Positions 18,521 through 27,122 of a stretch of 58,079 bases of DNA are shown here, piece after piece (the first letter of the stretch is position 1; each line of letters opens with the position of its first letter). The DNA comes from Pseudolabrys sp. Its GTDB lineage: Bacteria; Pseudomonadota; Alphaproteobacteria; Rhizobiales; Xanthobacteraceae. The notes beneath the pieces were generated by a model. The model was not told the origin of the DNA and searched no databases. It was given only the letters and a program-made list of their open reading frames with translations. The stretch covers positions 1 through 58,079 of the forward strand of contig SHVM01000006.1 in NCBI GenBank assembly GCA_009694265.1, in the 5' to 3' direction. A program made the position numbers and the translations under genes.

Positions 18521-18558
18521 TAAAGATTCTCGCTAACGGGGGAGGGATAAGGAAGTAT

Positions 18559-19530
18559 TCAATTCCCCGGCACGCCCGCCGCCTTGATCACTTCGCCCCA
18601 GACTTTGGTTTCTTTTTTGATGAAGGCTGCGGCTTCCGCCGGGCTGCCGCCGGCGGCGTGCAGATTAATCTTGGCGAAGTGGGCCAGCGCCTCCGGGCTC
18701 TTGAGCACATCGTTGATCGCCAAATTGAGCTTGGTGACGATCTCGGGTGGCGTCTTCGGCGGCGCCGCGATGGCGTTCCAGGTGCCGGACTCGAAACCCT
18801 TCACGCCGGCTTCATCGAGCGTCGGAATGTCCGGCAGATTGGCAATCCGCTTAGGCGTAGCCACCGCCAGAATGCGCGCTCGCCCGTTTTCGTGCAATTT
18901 GATCGCCGAGGCCAGCTCCATGAAAATAAAGTCGACGTGGCTGGCGACGATATCGTTGAGCGCCGGCGCGGTGCCTTTGTAGGGCACATGCACCAGCTTG
19001 GTGCCAATCACGGTCTCGAACAGCGCCGCGGTCAAATGCGACGTGGTGCCAATGCCCTGCGAGGCATAGTTGATCTTGCCCGGATTGGCCTTGGCATAGG
19101 CGATGAATTCCTGTGCGGTCTTGACCGGGAAATCCGGCCGCACCAGCAGGACATTGGCGATCGAGGTCATGATCGCCACCGGTTCGAACTGCGTCGGATC
19201 GAAATTCATCTTCTTATACAGCAGCGGATTGACCGTCAGCGGCGCCGGCTGCGCGGCCAGCAGCGTGTAGCCGTCCGGATCGGAGGTGTAGACCGCTTCG
19301 GCGCCAATATTGCCGGCCGCTCCGGCGCGGTTCTCCACGAACACCGTCTGGCCAAAGCGGCGTTGCAGTCCTTCCGCGACAATGCGCGTGACGGTATCGA
19401 CGCCGCCGCCAGCCGGCACACAGACAATGATCTTGATGGGTTTGTTGGGGAAGCCAGCCGCGCTATTTTGCGCGAAAGCGCAAGGCACGAAAAGAAGCGC
19501 CGATGAAATCAATGCCAGAACTGCACGCAC
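18559..19530 (-). CDS. Bug/TctC-family extracytoplasmic binding protein
   Basis: The 323-residue receptor starts with a Sec signal (VRAVLALISSALLFVPCAFA) and mature family motifs FPNKPIKIIVCVPAGGGVDT and DPDGYTLLAA. I chose the GTG at 19530 because a GAGG lies five bases upstream and the signal peptide begins there; a longer frame to 19578 adds residues before the signal. No TctA/TctB partner is in the window. The ligand is probably a carboxylate but is not identifiable. It stands alone, divergent from the TauE/SafE gene across 171 bases. Confidence 0.88.
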   Translation of the reverse strand: MRAVLALISSALLFVPCAFAQNSAAGFPNKPIKIIVCVPAGGGVDTVTRIVAEGLQRRFGQTVFVENRAGAAGNIGAEAVYTSDPDGYTLLAAQPAPLTVNPLLYKKMNFDPTQFEPVAIMTSIANVLLVRPDFPVKTAQEFIAYAKANPGKINYASQGIGTTSHLTAALFETVIGTKLVHVPYKGTAPALNDIVASHVDFIFMELASAIKLHENGRARILAVATPKRIANLPDIPTLDEAGVKGFESGTWNAIAAPPKTPPEIVTKLNLAINDVLKSPEALAHFAKINLHAAGGSPAEAAAFIKKETKVWGEVIKAAGVPGN

Positions 19531-19701
19531 GTTGTCCTCGCCAGATCGCGCCGGTAATTGTAAACCGGCCCCCCGCATCGCACACTACGAAAAGTATGGC
19601 ACGGCCTTCGTGAAAATCGAAGCCAGGGTTACGGCCTTGCGCATTGTGGCGGCGCGCGCCATCGCGCAAGGTCCGGCTTGCTCGCGAATAAGGACGCCCC
19701 C

Positions 19702-20445
19702 GTGGACTCATTGCCAATTCTTGCCACCGCCGCCGGCGCCTATTTGCTCGCAGGCTTGGTCAAGGGCGTGATCGGCCTTGGCCTGCCGACGGTCGCCATC
19801 GGCCTGCTCGGATTGTTGATGACGCCGGCGCAGGCGGCCGCCATTTTGGTGGTGCCATCGCTGGTCACCAATATCTGGCAGTTCGTGGTGGGCGGCGATT
19901 TGCTCGCGCTGGTGCGGCGGCTGTGGCCGCTGCTGGTGGGCATTTGCATCGGCACTTTCATCGGCGCAGTTGCGCTGCCGCACGGCAATGGCGGCCAGGC
20001 GACCGTCTGGCTGGGGTCGGCGCTGGTGCTTTATGCCGCTCTGGGGCTGATCAAGATTCAGTTCAAGGTTTCGCCGCACGCCGAGGTTTGGCTCGGTCTG
20101 CTGATCGGCATTGCGACCGGCGCCATCACAGTGGCGACCGGCATCTTTGTGTTACCCGGCACGCCCTATGTGCAAGCCTTGCAATTTGAGCGCGACAGGC
20201 TGGTGCAGGCGCTCGGTCTGTCGTTTACCGTCTCCACCATCACGCTGGCCTTGGCGCTCGGCTATGCCGGCGAAATTAACGCCTCGCTCGCCTGGCCCGC
20301 GCTGGTGGCGCTCGGCAGCGCCCTGATCGGCATGTGGCTGGGGCAACTCATTCGCGGCAAGGTCAAGGCCGAGACATTCCGCCTATGTTTTTTCATTGGC
20401 CTGCTGCTGCTCGGCACGCATCTGGCGCTGCGCGGGCTGCTGTGA
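19702..20445 (+). CDS. TauE/SafE-family membrane exporter
   Basis: This 247-residue protein has about eight hydrophobic segments. Two related halves each open with a G-rich helix (GAYLLAGLVKGVIGLGLPTV and GIATGAITVATGIFVLPGTP), the hallmark of the TauE/SafE family that moves sulfite, sulfoacetate or other small organic anions. The GTG at 19702 is preferred over an upstream TTG at 19678 because AAGGA precedes it at a good spacing. The cyclase-like gene follows 43 bases downstream on the same strand and may be co-transcribed. Confidence 0.82.
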   Translation: MDSLPILATAAGAYLLAGLVKGVIGLGLPTVAIGLLGLLMTPAQAAAILVVPSLVTNIWQFVVGGDLLALVRRLWPLLVGICIGTFIGAVALPHGNGGQATVWLGSALVLYAALGLIKIQFKVSPHAEVWLGLLIGIATGAITVATGIFVLPGTPYVQALQFERDRLVQALGLSFTVSTITLALALGYAGEINASLAWPALVALGSALIGMWLGQLIRGKVKAETFRLCFFIGLLLLGTHLALRGLL

Positions 20446-20488
20446 TCGACTAACGTTAAATGCCCATCGTCTCACCGAGGACTTTGTG

Positions 20489-21333
20489 ATGAAAATCGTC
20501 GATCTCTCCCATGTCATGAACGTGCACACACCCGGCTGGGTCGGCTACGCCGGCAACAAGATGTATTACGCGCAGAATTTACAGACCCAGATGATCGTGG
20601 CGCAGCGCATCGACACCGCGCTGCATGTCGGAACCCATTTCGACGGCGCCATGCACGCGACCGACAATCGCAACGGAGACATGGCGCACCTGCCGCTCGA
20701 TTATCTGGTCAACCGCGGCGTCGTGGTCGACATTTCCAAACACATGCACGACTGGGCGGTGATCACGCCGGAGATGATCGAGTCCGCCGGCGCCGACATC
20801 CGCGAAGGTGACATTCTCATCCTGCACACCGGCTGGCATAAACACTACGAAGGCCAGCCGCAGCAGGATCTGGTGAAATATTTTTGCTATCACCCCGGTC
20901 CCAATCTCGACACCCTGCACTGGATGTTGAAGAAAAAAATCAAATGGTGGGGTATGGATGTCGGTTCCTGCGACCACGCCATGAACACGTCGATCCGCAA
21001 CATGCGGCCCGATCTCGCCGCCGAATTCACCAAGAAGCACGGCAAGACCCCGGCGGAATTTTTCGGTACGTTTGAATACACCCACAAGAAATCCGGCCGC
21101 TGCGTCACGCAGGACATGTTCCCGTTTCACAGCTGGGCATTCCAGGAAGGCCTGCTGCATGCGGAAAATCTCGGCGGAGATATTGAATTAATGCTCGGCA
21201 AGCGCTGCCTGATCGGCGCGTTTCCGTGGCGCTATGAGGGGCTGGAAGGCTGCCCGTGCCGGATTGTTTGTTTCCTGGATACGGATATGTCGGTGGAGGC
21301 GGTTGGCGACGCGGCCAAGGCTATTCTAAAAAG

Positions 21334-21337
<4 letters not shown>
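20489..21337 (+). CDS. Cyclase/kynurenine-formamidase-like hydrolase
   Basis: The 282-residue protein belongs to the Pfam cyclase family of metal-dependent hydrolases. The metal-binding motif HVGTHFDGAMH lies at residues 46-56, and DLSHVM near the N-terminus is also conserved. Relatives include bacterial kynurenine formamidase and isatin hydrolase, which open amide or lactam bonds. At 282 residues it is longer than KynB (about 210), matching the larger isatin-hydrolase-like group. It is convergent with the TauT-type ATPase, the two stop codons overlapping by a few bases. Confidence 0.82.
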
Positions 21338-22142
<805 letters not shown>

Positions 22143-22146
<4 letters not shown>

Positions 22147-22916
22147 GCTCGCCACCGCAACAGGCGATGTTCGACCCGCGCCACAATCGCTTCGAGCATG
22201 AATAACAGGGCGACCAGCACAATCGTCCAGGCAAATACGTCGGCGACTGAAAATAACTCCTGCGCCACCGACAGCTGATGGCCAATGCCGGTCACCGCGC
22301 CGACCAGTTCCGCAATCGTCACAACGCGGATCGCCAGGCTGATATTGACCTTCCAGCTGGTAAATATCGTCGGTACGATCGCCGGCAGCATCAGCTTGAT
22401 GAAGAATTGCAAACCCGTCGGGCGGAACGACTGCATCATGTGGCGCAGTTCGCGCGGCACGCTGCGCATGGCGTCGAGCGTGTCCACCATAAATACCGGG
22501 CCGCAAACCACCACCAGCACGAAGCCGATGCGGAATTCGACGCCGGGAAACCACAGCACCGCGAACAGAATCCACGACACCACCGGCACCGCCATGAACA
22601 GACGGACAATCGGGTGCAGGTATTTTTCCAAGCGGTCGGAGCGGTACATCGCCATCGCCATCGCCAGCCCGAGGACGAAGGAGGCGATGAGCGCGCCGAT
22701 CACCCGCGCCAGCGTCACGACAATGTCGATCGGCGTGATGGTGGCGATGCTTTTGGCGATCCGCACCAGGCTCGGGATTGCGAAGGGCGGAATCCCGAGC
22801 ACCGGCGCCAGATGCGACAGCACCTCCCAGAAGACGCAGAACACTAGGAGGGAGACGAAAGTCTGCCGCGGGAAGGTCAGGACCCGGACAGGCTCGCGAA
22901 TCTCGTCATGGGGCAT
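22143..22916 (-). CDS. NitT/TauT-type ABC importer permease
   Basis: The 257-residue protein has six predicted membrane helices and the EAA-loop pattern (ELRHMMQSFRPTGLQFFIKL, then MLPAIVPTIF) of SsuC/TauC permeases. It overlaps the binding-protein gene by 11 bases and the ATPase start by four, a compact three-gene importer. Confidence 0.88.
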
Positions 22917-23892
22917 AGATGATCTTCGCGTCCGGCATGTTCGGGTAGAACCCTGCCTTCACCGCGCGCTCCATCATGTCGGTGATCGACTTGCGCGTGG
23001 CCGGCTCCCAGGCCGGCTGAATGATCATATTCAGGCGCTTGCTGGCCAACGCCGCGGTCAGAATGCCGGGCGGCAGCTTGAGCGTCTCATTGGCGATCTT
23101 GTCGGCTTCGGCGGTGTCCGTCAGCATGAATTTTGCGACGTCTTGCAGCGCCGCGATCAGCATCTTGGGCGTGTTGGGATTTTTCGCGATCGCATCGGCG
23201 CGCATGGCCGTCACGATTTCCCAACCGTCCTGGCCGGTGATCTCCTTCCAGCCTTCGGCGCCGTTGAAGATCACGCGCCAGGTCGGGTTTTGCCGGATGA
23301 TGATGCTGGCCAGCGGCTCAATTACCAGGGCTGCGTCCACGCGGTCAGCCTCGAGTTGCGCGCGGGCGACGGCGAAGTTGGCGTTGACGACGGTGATGTC
23401 CTTGCCGAGATCGATGCCCTTGGCGGCGAGGTACATCTTGGTGACCTGGAATTGCGAGCCGCCCATGTCGACGGCAAGCTGCTTGCCCTTGAGGTCGGCC
23501 AGCGACTTGATCTTTTCGTCCTTGGTGAAGATCACCAGATCGGCAAGCGTGAAGCCGGTGGCGATGATGCGCACCGGCACGCCTTCCTGGTAGAGCTTCT
23601 GTAAAATCGTCGGACCGCCGATCAGCACGTCCGTTTCACCGGTGGCGAAGGCGGCATAGAAACCCGAAATCGAAGGATAGGCTTTGGCGTCCAGTTCGAA
23701 GCCGTGCTTGACGTCGAAACCTTTCGCCTTCATGATATTCCAGACCAGCGGGTTGAACACCGGCAGCGTGAGGCTGGAAACCCGAATCACAGGCTTTTGT
23801 TGCGCCTGCGCCGGGCTTGCGGTCATTCCCGCGACGGCGAAAGCAACAGCGGCGGCTAATGCTGCGAGGTGGCGTCGAGACATCGTAGTCAT
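22906..23892 (-). CDS. NitT/TauT-type ABC substrate-binding protein
   Basis: The 328-residue receptor begins with a signal peptide (SRRHLAALAAAVAFAVAGMT, cleavage after AQA) and binding-fold motifs SGFYAAFATGETDVLIGGP and DLKGKQLAVDMGGSQFQVTK. The start at 23892 is supported by GGGGGAGA seven bases upstream. This class imports sulfonates, nitriles, pyrimidine precursors or aromatic acids. The promoter region is shared with the divergent alpha/beta hydrolase, suggesting they act in one pathway. Confidence 0.87.
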   Translation of the reverse strand: MTTMSRRHLAALAAAVAFAVAGMTASPAQAQQKPVIRVSSLTLPVFNPLVWNIMKAKGFDVKHGFELDAKAYPSISGFYAAFATGETDVLIGGPTILQKLYQEGVPVRIIATGFTLADLVIFTKDEKIKSLADLKGKQLAVDMGGSQFQVTKMYLAAKGIDLGKDITVVNANFAVARAQLEADRVDAALVIEPLASIIIRQNPTWRVIFNGAEGWKEITGQDGWEIVTAMRADAIAKNPNTPKMLIAALQDVAKFMLTDTAEADKIANETLKLPPGILTAALASKRLNMIIQPAWEPATRKSITDMMERAVKAGFYPNMPDAKIIYAP

Positions 23893-24018
23893 GACTATTC
23901 TCCCCCTTATGTGGATTTTCATTCCGTGATCTGCGCCACGGTCGTTGAACGATTAGCGCGGCGCATCCGGCCGGTCGGTGCAGACTTTACTCCGGTTTCA
24001 TTTGTGTGCAAATAATTA

Positions 24019-24037
24019 GTCTCCGACGATCGGAGAC
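24019..24037. promoter_or_regulatory. Perfect palindrome overlapping the hydrolase ribosome-binding site
   Basis: GTCTCCGA and TCGGAGAC form a perfect inverted repeat around a 3-base spacer. The right arm contains the GGAG that would bind the ribosome for the ATG at 24042. It could be a transcriptional operator in the divergent promoter region or an mRNA hairpin that hides the ribosome-binding site. Confidence 0.5.
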
Positions 24038-24041
24038 CATA

Positions 24042-24899
24042 ATGCTGCACACGCCTGCACGGGACGGCACCCGGTTGTATTACGAAGAGGCCGGCCATGG
24101 CTCGGCCGTGGTCTTCGTCCATGAATATGCCGCCGACTACCGCACCTGGGAGCCGCAACTTCGGCGTTTTTCGCGCCAGTATCGCTGCGTCACTTACAGT
24201 CAGCGCGGCTATCCGCCGTCCGATATCCCGAACGATCCTGACAAATATTTGCAAGACCTGTTCCGCGACGATGTCATCGCGCTGATGGATGCGCTCAAAA
24301 TCGACAAGGCGCATGTGGTCGGCCACTCGATGGGCGCGGCGACCGCGTTGCATGTCGGCATCCGATATCCGCAACGCTGCATTTCCGTCACCGCGGCCGG
24401 CTGTGGCTATGGCTCGAGTCCGGACCCGAAAGTGGTCGAGGAATCGCGCGCGGCCTCGCGCGAAACCGGCAAGATGTTCGCCGCCGAAAGCATGGAAGTC
24501 GCGGGCACCCGTTACGCCGCCGGGCCGACGCGCCAGGCACAGAAGCACAAGGACCCGCGCGGCTATGCCCAGTTCGTCAAGATGCTGACCGAGCACTCCG
24601 CGCTCGGGCACTCGCTGACGATGCTGAATCTGCAGGCCAAGCGTCCGACGCTGTACGAGATGGAAGCCGAGCTGAAGAAATTTTTACCGCCGCTGCTGAT
24701 CATCGTCGGTGACGAGGACGACTGGTGTCTCGATGCCAGCGTCTATCTGCGGCGCACGGTGCCGACCGCGGGACTTCTGGTCATTCCACGCTCCGGTCAC
24801 ACCATCACCAGCGAGGAGCCGGCCGCGTTTAATACCGCGGTGGCCGAACTGTTCGCGGCGTCCGAAGCGGGGCGCTGGATGGCGCACAAACCTGCTTAG
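24042..24899 (+). CDS. Alpha/beta hydrolase
   Basis: The 285-residue enzyme has the nucleophile elbow GHSMGAA (Ser near residue 96), an acid region GDEDDW and the histidine in SGHTITSE, giving a complete triad of the alpha/beta hydrolase fold. The oxyanion-hole strand VVFVHEYAADY carries HE rather than the usual HG. The start at 24042 has GGAG seven bases upstream, within a palindrome. Ester, lactone, C-C bond (MhpC-like) or haloalkane substrates are all possible; the layout resembles 3-oxoadipate enol-lactonase-like enzymes. An SDR gene follows after 24 bases. Confidence 0.83.
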   Translation: MLHTPARDGTRLYYEEAGHGSAVVFVHEYAADYRTWEPQLRRFSRQYRCVTYSQRGYPPSDIPNDPDKYLQDLFRDDVIALMDALKIDKAHVVGHSMGAATALHVGIRYPQRCISVTAAGCGYGSSPDPKVVEESRAASRETGKMFAAESMEVAGTRYAAGPTRQAQKHKDPRGYAQFVKMLTEHSALGHSLTMLNLQAKRPTLYEMEAELKKFLPPLLIIVGDEDDWCLDASVYLRRTVPTAGLLVIPRSGHTITSEEPAAFNTAVAELFAASEAGRWMAHKPA

Positions 24900-24923
24900 A
24901 AAGTTTTTAGGGGAGTAGTTGCG

Positions 24924-25742
24924 ATGGACCTCAAACTTAAAGGTAAGACCGCGCTGGTCACCGGCGGCAGCGAAGGCATCGGCAAGGGCATCGCCCGCAT
25001 GCTCGCCAAGGAAGGCGTCGATGTTGCGATCTGCGCGCGCCGCAAGGAGCCGCTCGATGCCACCGCGAAAGAGATCGCCAAGGAGACCGGCGCTAAGATT
25101 ATCGCCATCCCCGCCGATCTGCGCAAAGATGTCGACGCCAAGAATTTCATCGCGCAGGCGCACAAGGCGCTCGGCCGCGTCGACATCATGGTCAACAATG
25201 CCGGCTCGGCGGCCGGCGGCGTGATCGAGCATCTGACCGAAGACGATTGGGACAAGGGCCTGCAGCTCAAATTTATGGGTTATGTGCGCTGCCTGCGTTA
25301 TGTGCTCCCCATCATGGTCAAGCAGGGCGGCGGGCGCGTCGTGAACCTGATCGGCAATGACGGCGTGAAGCCGTCCTACTGGGAAATCTGCCCGGGCGCC
25401 GCCAATGCGGCGGGGCAGAACCTCACGCTCTCGCTCGCCGGCCAATATGGCCGCGACAATATCAGTTTCGTCGCGGTCAATCCGGGCCCGGTGCGCACCG
25501 AACGCTGGGCCGGGCTGGTCGATGCCATGGCGCGCGACATGAAAATCCCGCGCGAACAGGCCGACAGGCTGGCGCCGGCCTCGATCCCCATGGGCCGTAT
25601 TGCCGAGGTGGATGAGGTGGCATCCCTGGTGGTCATGCTGGCTTCGCCGATGATGGAAATGGTCAATGGCACCATGATCGAAATCGACGGCGGCCAGGAC
25701 AAACCGCTGATGGACCGCTTCCGCGACAAGCCGAAGGGTTGA
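24924..25742 (+). CDS. SDR-family protein lacking the catalytic tetrad
   Basis: The 272-residue protein keeps the Rossmann cofactor motif TGGSEGIG (13-20) and NNAG (91-94), so it should bind NAD(P). The usual catalytic Ser is replaced in NLIGNDG (141-147), and the Tyr-x-x-x-Lys position reads PGAAN (157-161). A displaced Tyr152 might substitute, but ordinary SDR reduction is not supported. It follows the alpha/beta hydrolase closely and precedes the second Liv operon, so it may be a pathway enzyme with altered chemistry or a ligand-binding protein. Confidence 0.8.
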   Translation: MDLKLKGKTALVTGGSEGIGKGIARMLAKEGVDVAICARRKEPLDATAKEIAKETGAKIIAIPADLRKDVDAKNFIAQAHKALGRVDIMVNNAGSAAGGVIEHLTEDDWDKGLQLKFMGYVRCLRYVLPIMVKQGGGRVVNLIGNDGVKPSYWEICPGAANAAGQNLTLSLAGQYGRDNISFVAVNPGPVRTERWAGLVDAMARDMKIPREQADRLAPASIPMGRIAEVDEVASLVVMLASPMMEMVNGTMIEIDGGQDKPLMDRFRDKPKG

Positions 25743-25782
25743 AACCCTGCGGCAGTGCCGCGTGTCTGACGGGGAACTCCGC

Positions 25783-25812
25783 TTGACAAGGTTGGGGAAG
25801 CGGCCTGATTAT
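25783..25812 (+). promoter_or_regulatory. Sigma-70-like promoter of Liv operon 2
   Basis: A perfect TTGACA at 25783-25788 is followed 18 bases later by GATTAT at 25807-25812, a four-of-six match to the -10 consensus. It lies 38 bases before the binding-protein ATG at 25850, which has a GGGAG ribosome-binding site. Confidence 0.55.
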
Positions 25813-25849
25813 TTGCGCACAAACAAGTTAGCCACGCAGGGAGCAAGTC

Positions 25850-27061
25850 ATGAGACCGACGCGTCACGTGTTCTATCTCGCGCTCGCAGGCAGCCTCGCC
25901 GCCGGTTTTGCAATGCCGGCCTCGGCGCAGAACACCATCAAGATCGGCGAGCTCAACAGCTACAAGGCGCAGCCCGCCTTCCTCGATCCGTACAAGAAGG
26001 GCTGGGAAATGGCGGTCGAGGAGATCAACGCCAAGGGCGGCGTGCTCGGCAAGAAGCTGGAAGTGATCTCGCGCGACGACGGTGCCAACCCGGGCGAAGC
26101 CGTGCGCGTGGCCGAGGAGCTGGTGACGCGCGAAGGCGTCGCCATGATCGCCGGCACGTTCCTGTCGCATATCGGTCTGGCGGTCACCAATTTCGCCGGC
26201 CAGAAGAAAGTGTTCTTCCTGGCCGCCGAGCCGCTGACCGACAAGATCACCTGGGCGAACGGCAACAAATATACTTTTCGCCTGCGCGCCACGACCTATA
26301 TGCAGGTGGCGATGCTGATGCCGGCGGCCACCGCAGCCAAGAAAAAGAAATGGGCGCTGGTCTATCCGAACTTCGAATACGGCCAGTCGGCAGCGGAAAA
26401 CTTCAAGGCGCTGATGAAAAAGGCGCAGCCCGACGTCGAATTCGTCACCGAGCAGGCGCCGCCGCTCGGCAAGATCGACGCCGGCGCGGTGGCGCAGGCG
26501 ATCGACGACGCCAAGCCGGACGCCATCTTCAACGTGCTGTTCGGCGGCGATCTCGCCAAATTCGTGCGCGAGGGCAATACCCGTGGCGTGTTCAAGAACC
26601 GCACCGTGGTGAGCCTTTTGTCCGGCGAGCCGGAATATCTCGACCCGCTCAAGGACGAGGCGCCGGTCGGTTGGGTCGTCACCGGCTATCCCTGGGACAA
26701 GATCAAGACCAAGGAGCATCAGGCTTTCGTCGATGCCTACAAGAAGAAATACAACGACTATCCGCGGCTCGGCTCGGTCGTCGGCTACGTGACCATGAAA
26801 TCGCTGGCTGCCGGTATCGCCAAGGCTAAATCCACCGATACCGAGAAACTGGTGGCGGCGTTCAAAGGCCTGAAAGTCGATAGCCCATTCGGCCCGTTCT
26901 CCTACCGGGCGAGCGACCATCAGGCGACGATGGGCGCCTATGTCGGCAAGATCGCGCTGGAGGGCGGCAAGGGTACCATGGCCGACTTCAAATATGTCGA
27001 CGGCGCCTCGGTGCTGCCTTCCGATGCCGAGACCAAAAAGCTGCGCCCGGCGGCGGATTAA
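25850..27061 (+). CDS. Liv-type periplasmic binding protein
   Basis: This 403-residue receptor has a signal peptide (FYLALAGSLAAGFAMPASAQ) and the family-1 start NTIKIGELNSYKAQPAFLDP, with VLGKKLEVISRDDGANPGEA typical of Liv-type receptors. It is the first gene of an operon continuing with a fused permease, two ATPases and a MarR regulator. Residues such as GTFLSHIGLAVTNFAGQKKV are closer to receptors for aromatic or aliphatic acids and amides than to LivJ proper, but the ligand is unknown. Confidence 0.9.
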   Translation: MRPTRHVFYLALAGSLAAGFAMPASAQNTIKIGELNSYKAQPAFLDPYKKGWEMAVEEINAKGGVLGKKLEVISRDDGANPGEAVRVAEELVTREGVAMIAGTFLSHIGLAVTNFAGQKKVFFLAAEPLTDKITWANGNKYTFRLRATTYMQVAMLMPAATAAKKKKWALVYPNFEYGQSAAENFKALMKKAQPDVEFVTEQAPPLGKIDAGAVAQAIDDAKPDAIFNVLFGGDLAKFVREGNTRGVFKNRTVVSLLSGEPEYLDPLKDEAPVGWVVTGYPWDKIKTKEHQAFVDAYKKKYNDYPRLGSVVGYVTMKSLAAGIAKAKSTDTEKLVAAFKGLKVDSPFGPFSYRASDHQATMGAYVGKIALEGGKGTMADFKYVDGASVLPSDAETKKLRPAAD

Positions 27062-27086
27062 AAACGGTCCCGATGTGCTTAGCTAG

Positions 27087-27112
27087 CCTCTCCCCGCGGG
27101 CGCGGGGAGAGG
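27087..27112 (+). terminator. Perfect hairpin between binding protein and livHM (operon 2)
   Basis: An 11-bp perfect stem (CCTCTCCCCGC with its complement) encloses four bases. It starts 25 bases after the binding-protein stop and ends 10 bases before the permease ATG, and part of its right arm (GGGGAGAGG) can serve as the permease ribosome-binding site. Without a U-run it is more likely a stabiliser or translational control element than a full terminator. Similar C/G palindromes are common intergenic repeats in Rhizobiales. Confidence 0.6.
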
Positions 27113-27122
27113 TGACCTTCTC

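Noticed and set aside
25376-26920. 514-residue minus-strand open frame spanning SDR and receptor genes
   Set aside because: It crosses two genuine plus-strand genes and the promoter between them.
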